Origin: Spirogloea muscicola
Taxonomy: Eukaryota > Streptophyta > Zygnematophyceae > Spirogloeales > Spirogloeaceae
Assembly: GCA_009602725.1 (NCBI GenBank)
Contig: WELB01000170.1
Location: 122,974-145,305, forward strand
Direction of reading: 5' to 3'
DNA length: 22,332 bases
Shown here: piece after piece, positions 20,001 to 22,332 of the stretch
Layout: every line of letters starts with the position of its first letter
Numbering within the stretch: the stretch's first letter is position 1
Notes under the pieces: model-generated
Told to the model about the DNA's origin: nothing
What the model saw: only the letters and a program-made list of their open reading frames with translations
Database searches by the model: none
Made by a program: the position numbers and the translations under genes

Positions 20001-22216
20001 GGAAGAACCGCAAGCCTGAACAAATGCACATGGCCAAGGCAGGCATCTCAAGCTGGCAGAGGCAATCACTGTAACACCTGACTACAATCATCGGAATGTG
20101 CTGACAATGAGCTGGTCAATGCAGCTAGGAATGTTAGTATCTGACACTTCTAGCTTCTGGACTTAGAGAACCAGAATGAGAAGCATAGCATGCAGCGCTG
20201 CAACTCGTGTCCTGCTCAGTGCGCAAGTTGGGCACCATTGTCACAGCGAAGCAGCTGCCATCTTGACACAGTCGCCGGTGCCCCATCTTTCTCCACATCC
20301 AAGCTGGGGCGAGCCTCTGCCACGAGTCGTAAGAAGCAATGCATAATCATCAGCGTGGCAAGAAGCGGAGCAGAACCTGAATCCTGAGCCTAATTGCATT
20401 GGCTGCCCTTTCCTTATTGAAATAGTTCAAGCGTATCATCTTCCTCACCGGCCAGCTCGTCATGCAGGGAGTTGCTATTGCCACCGGGGCTGCTGACTGA
20501 TGGTGGAACTGCAGCGGCTGCATCATCTGCATCAGGGTCGTCGTTGTTTGGGCCGCCCCCGATCTGCACCCTCCTACAGCACCTAGCAATAGTTCTTAAG
20601 TAGCGTACTTGTATTACCCTGTATGACCCAAACCCAAACCCAAACCCAAAACCTAAAATATAATACAGCACAATGTTGCAACAAACGCGTGGCAATTGAA
20701 TAACCGAGACCTGTGGCAGCCATATTGATAAGTAAGTGAGAGTACATGCCAATTGCAAATCTGCAATTGGCATGTACTAGGACCAATGGGTTCCTTGAAG
20801 TCATGTCAAAGTCACATGCAGGGCTGACATATGAGGATTCAAGAGTCGAGTCTCAAAACACTGTGGGAGCTCCCCAGCCTTGAAGTAAGACATTGACATC
20901 TGGAGTAAAGGTTCAGATTCAGTGCGGACCCAGCGAGCGGGCGACGGAGGCACTCACAATCGGCTGGTATCGATTGTCGGTGCACTGGACTCCGGCTGCA
21001 CCATGGACAGGCGAGCGACTGAGAAAGGACGCGTCGAGCTAGCCCAGCACAATGCTGACCTAAACCTTAAACCCCGTGAACGCTTAACCCCTAAAACCTG
21101 AACCCTGAAACCTTAAACCCTAGACCCTTAACCCTTAGCACTGTTTTAAACCACAAAACAGACTGGTGTTGGTGGCAGAGTGACTAGGCTGAGAGCTCCT
21201 CGTCACAAATTATGACATACAACCTAAGCTCTTGCAGCAAGCCACGGCCTGACATCATCCCTGTACTGTATAGTCACTAAGTCATCAATAAACTGAACGG
21301 CAGGACGACCTGAAGAGGGCTGTTAAGTAAGCCTGGCCATGTGCATGTGAGCGGCACCTGGTGCTGTGCGCGTGTGAGGTTGTCAATCCAAGTCGCCACC
21401 TCCTCGGGGCTGCTCGCACCGAGCTGATCGCCAGCCGGAGCGCAGAAGTCGTGCACACAGATCAGGAGCTCTTCAGCTGCGTATAGTAGAAATGGGATTT
21501 ATCTTGGGATTGACAATAGCCCGTTTGGTAAGTCCGCAGCATTTGCTTAGGGTCCAGGAACTGAACCCTAGGCTTTGGGATATGGCATGATCATAGTATC
21601 AGCAACAGTGTACTTGAGGGTTTAAGTCTTAGGGTTAGTAGTTAGGGTTTAAACAATGCGATGACGTACCTTGACCTCCTTCCCGGGCTCGTTGGGGTTG
21701 TACAGCCGGACAGTGTAGAGCGTCTGCAGGCCTCCCAATCGGCGGGCTCAATTATAGATTCCTCAGGCCGAAATTCTATAGTTCAGATCTCTTGCTCTTA
21801 TTGCAGTAAAAACAACACAGGAGTAAATATTACACTGTAAATGTGGTCAATCTAAGCTGAACCAGGGCACACTGTTGCCCTCATTGCAGACAGCCAACAC
21901 AGAACTACTCAGAGAATTTAACTACGGAATAGCTACAATATAACGGGGACATTGTTAGCAGGCAGACCTTGCCGGCCACCGTCTGGCGGCCCGTGTCCTG
22001 GACGCGGAGCTCCCGGTCCAGCGTGCCGGTCCGCAGCGGCGCCTCGTCGCCCTGCGCCTGGAACTGCGCGAAGCGGCGGCCCTCCAGCACGCACCACGTC
22101 CGGTGGCAGAACACGTCCCCGCCGCCGCCACCGCCGCCGCCGCCGCGAGGCCGGCCAAAGGCGTAGAGGTAGCCCTCGACAGCGGCCACGCCCGCCGCCG
22201 CCGCCGGCGCCGCCAT
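14071..22216 (-). CDS. EDR2: EDR2-like protein: PH, START and DUF1336 domains, 21 exons
   Basis: Exons, from the start: 22216-21968, 21723-21670, 21468-21358, 20995-20958, 20573-20449, 20316-20236, 20015-19963, 19579-19491, 18875-18786, 18553-18489, 18313-18242, 17985-17809, 17512-17310, 17087-17045, 16744-16569, 15987-15886, 15670-15620, 15316-15170, 14806-14711, 14522-14421, 14163-14071. All junctions keep phase, giving about 738 aa (plant EDR2 is about 720). Domains: PH, ~13-140 (VEGYLYAFGR, TWCVLEG, TLYTVRLYNP, EEVATWI); acidic linker; START, ~210-405 (RWQLLRCDNGLRFFQE, EEFDGHSDVILHRIF, RYWKREDNGSY, GGVIISS); DUF1336, ~520-735 (CWSVPPGS, AVDWLR, FFVINLQVPG, GSWIVKQAVG, IKYFAGDNYIE, GSSAIVKGVMALVLGY, LLGTVR). 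PH and START domains bind lipids; plant EDR2 is a membrane-associated negative regulator of defence and cell death. The algal role is unknown. Two places are unsure: the exon 2/3 junction (alternatives 21666 and 21476) and about seven missing residues between exons 15 and 16. Confidence 0.9.
14807..15169 (-). other. EDR2-like intron 18
   Basis: Phase-0 intron joining VPAVSE to GSWIVKQAVG exactly as in plant homologues. No further structure seen. Confidence 0.6.
15317..15619 (-). other. EDR2-like intron 17
   Basis: Joins the 51-nt exon ending FFVINLQ to VPGTTVMHSL in phase 0, matching the plant NLQVP continuity. No other feature seen. Confidence 0.6.
15988..16568 (-). other. EDR2-like intron 15, may hide a micro-exon
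   Basis: The join gives FRFRKGKSM|VAGGEPLCEL. Plant DUF1336 has about seven more residues here (a Y..D..K stretch), so a micro-exon of roughly 21 nt may lie inside. I tried several AG...GT candidates; none has both the right phase and a convincing sequence. The intron also has CCCTCAACCC- and CTTAACCC-like words around 16355-16465. Confidence 0.45.
18876..19490 (-). other. EDR2-like intron 8
   Basis: The longest intron of the gene (615 nt). The flanking exons join as CA|G, giving KQWDATVAHA, which aligns with plant SEWDFCFYKG, so no exon is missing. Nothing else recognised. Confidence 0.6.
19580..19962 (-). other. EDR2-like intron 7
   Basis: Phase-0 intron between KSLTK and LPVVKSVGVV. No recognisable element. 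Confidence 0.55.
20627..20657 (-). repeat. (TTTGGG)n tract, G-quadruplex capable in the EDR2-like transcript
   Basis: On plus, CCC runs at 20627, 20633, 20639 and 20645 are spaced by AAA, followed by AAAACCTAAA. The sense strand therefore has four GGG runs with TTT loops, a canonical G-quadruplex pattern, within intron 4. Confidence 0.85.
20741..20778. repeat. Perfect 17-bp inverted repeat, 4-base loop
   Basis: agtacatgccaattgca (20741-20757) and tgcaattggcatgtact (20762-20778) are exact reverse complements around aatc. It is in EDR2-like intron 4. Confidence 0.95.
20996..21357 (-). other. EDR2-like intron 3, with telomere-like repeats
   Basis: Phase-0 intron after the PH domain. It contains the C-rich telomere-like tract at 21059-21138; nothing else is recognised. 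Confidence 0.6.
21059..21138 (-). repeat. Degenerate telomere-like CCCTAAA repeats
   Basis: The tract contains TAAACCTTAAACCCC, CTTAACCCCTAAAACC, GAACCCTGAAACCTTAAACC and CTAGACCCTTAACCC. These are diverged CCCTAAA units, G-rich on the EDR2-like sense strand. Confidence 0.8.
21616..21654 (+). repeat. Short telomere-like tract in EDR2-like intron 2
   Basis: GAGGGTTTAAG, CTTAGGGTTAG and TTAGGGTTTAAAC lie in one run. Here the G-rich strand is plus, opposite to the gene and to the tract at 21059-21138. Confidence 0.7.
22119..22146 (-). repeat. GGC triplet run encoding polyglycine in EDR2-like exon 1
   Basis: A nearly pure ccg/gcc repeat on plus encodes nine glycines (residues 25-33), inserted between the first two PH strands (GRPRGG... 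DVFCHRTW). Such runs vary in length and are loop insertions. Confidence 0.85.
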
Positions 22217-22332
22217 GGGGACCTCGCGTCCGCTCGCGCCGCTGTCTCTTCTTGGCGATGGCGCCGCAGCCGCCGCTGTAGCCAGAGCCCCAGCGGCGGC
22301 GGCGGCGGCGGTCGCGGCGGCGGCGGCGGCGG
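22217..22332 (-). other. 5' flank and UTR of the EDR2-like gene, CGG-repeat rich
   Basis: It lies directly upstream of the start ATG. About 22291-22332 is almost entirely cgg triplets on plus (ccg on the sense strand), continuing past the window edge. It is probably 5' UTR or promoter; a divergent neighbour cannot be excluded. Confidence 0.5.

Larger units (their letters stand above)
20574..20957 (-). other. EDR2-like intron 4, with hairpin and GGGTTT tract
   Basis: Phase-2 intron (TT|G) in the linker between the PH and START domains. On the transcribed strand it carries a 17-bp hairpin (20778-20741) and then a GGGTTT array (20657-20627) about 55 nt before the acceptor. Confidence 0.65.

Noticed and set aside
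20741-20778. Reading the 17-bp hairpin as a microRNA precursor or tRNA
   Set aside because: The stem and 4-nt loop are too short for a normal precursor, and there are no tRNA features.

Overview
The window looks like nuclear DNA of a green alga, probably a chlorophyte and perhaps a trebouxiophyte; I cannot name the species. The evidence is three plant-type gene families, genes cut into many short GT-AG exons (down to 35 nt), GC-rich exons in AT-richer introns, plant-type TTTAGGG-like repeats inside introns, and non-LTR retrotransposon remnants. Single-frame ORFs are very misleading here: the genes were rebuilt by joining exons on protein-family similarity, splice signals and reading phase.

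Layout. 1-1035 (minus): C-terminal part of a LINE-type reverse transcriptase polyprotein, running off the left edge. 1065-2872 (plus): a five-exon secreted neprosin-family (DUF239) protein whose first exon starts 30 bp from the retroelement. 2873-4290: a gene-poor stretch with a cluster of decayed ~26-bp repeats. About 4308-4625 (minus): a second retroelement remnant, the extreme C-terminus of a similar polyprotein. 5191-12986 (plus): a 22-exon ABCG half-transporter of the plant ABCG24/ABCG28 type (about 1124 aa, every exon phase compatible). 12987-14070: a shared 3' interval with nothing recognised. 14071-22216 (minus): a 21-exon EDR2-like gene (about 738 aa; PH, START and DUF1336 domains), convergent with the ABCG gene. 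22217-22332: a CGG-repeat-rich 5' flank.

How the genes relate. The ABCG protein is a membrane exporter whose plant relatives are linked to lipid and cell-surface traffic. The EDR2-like protein is a predicted lipid-binding, membrane-associated protein. The neprosin-like protein should be secreted. Lipid handling is a possible shared theme of the convergent pair, but nothing in the sequence proves co-regulation.

Main points of interest: a neprosin homologue that appears to lack one of the two family glutamates; a phase-compatible alternative terminal exon in the ABCG gene that would give an ATPase-only protein; telomere-like and G-quadruplex-capable tracts plus a perfect 17-bp hairpin in introns; and antisense retroelement fragments just upstream of both plus-strand genes.
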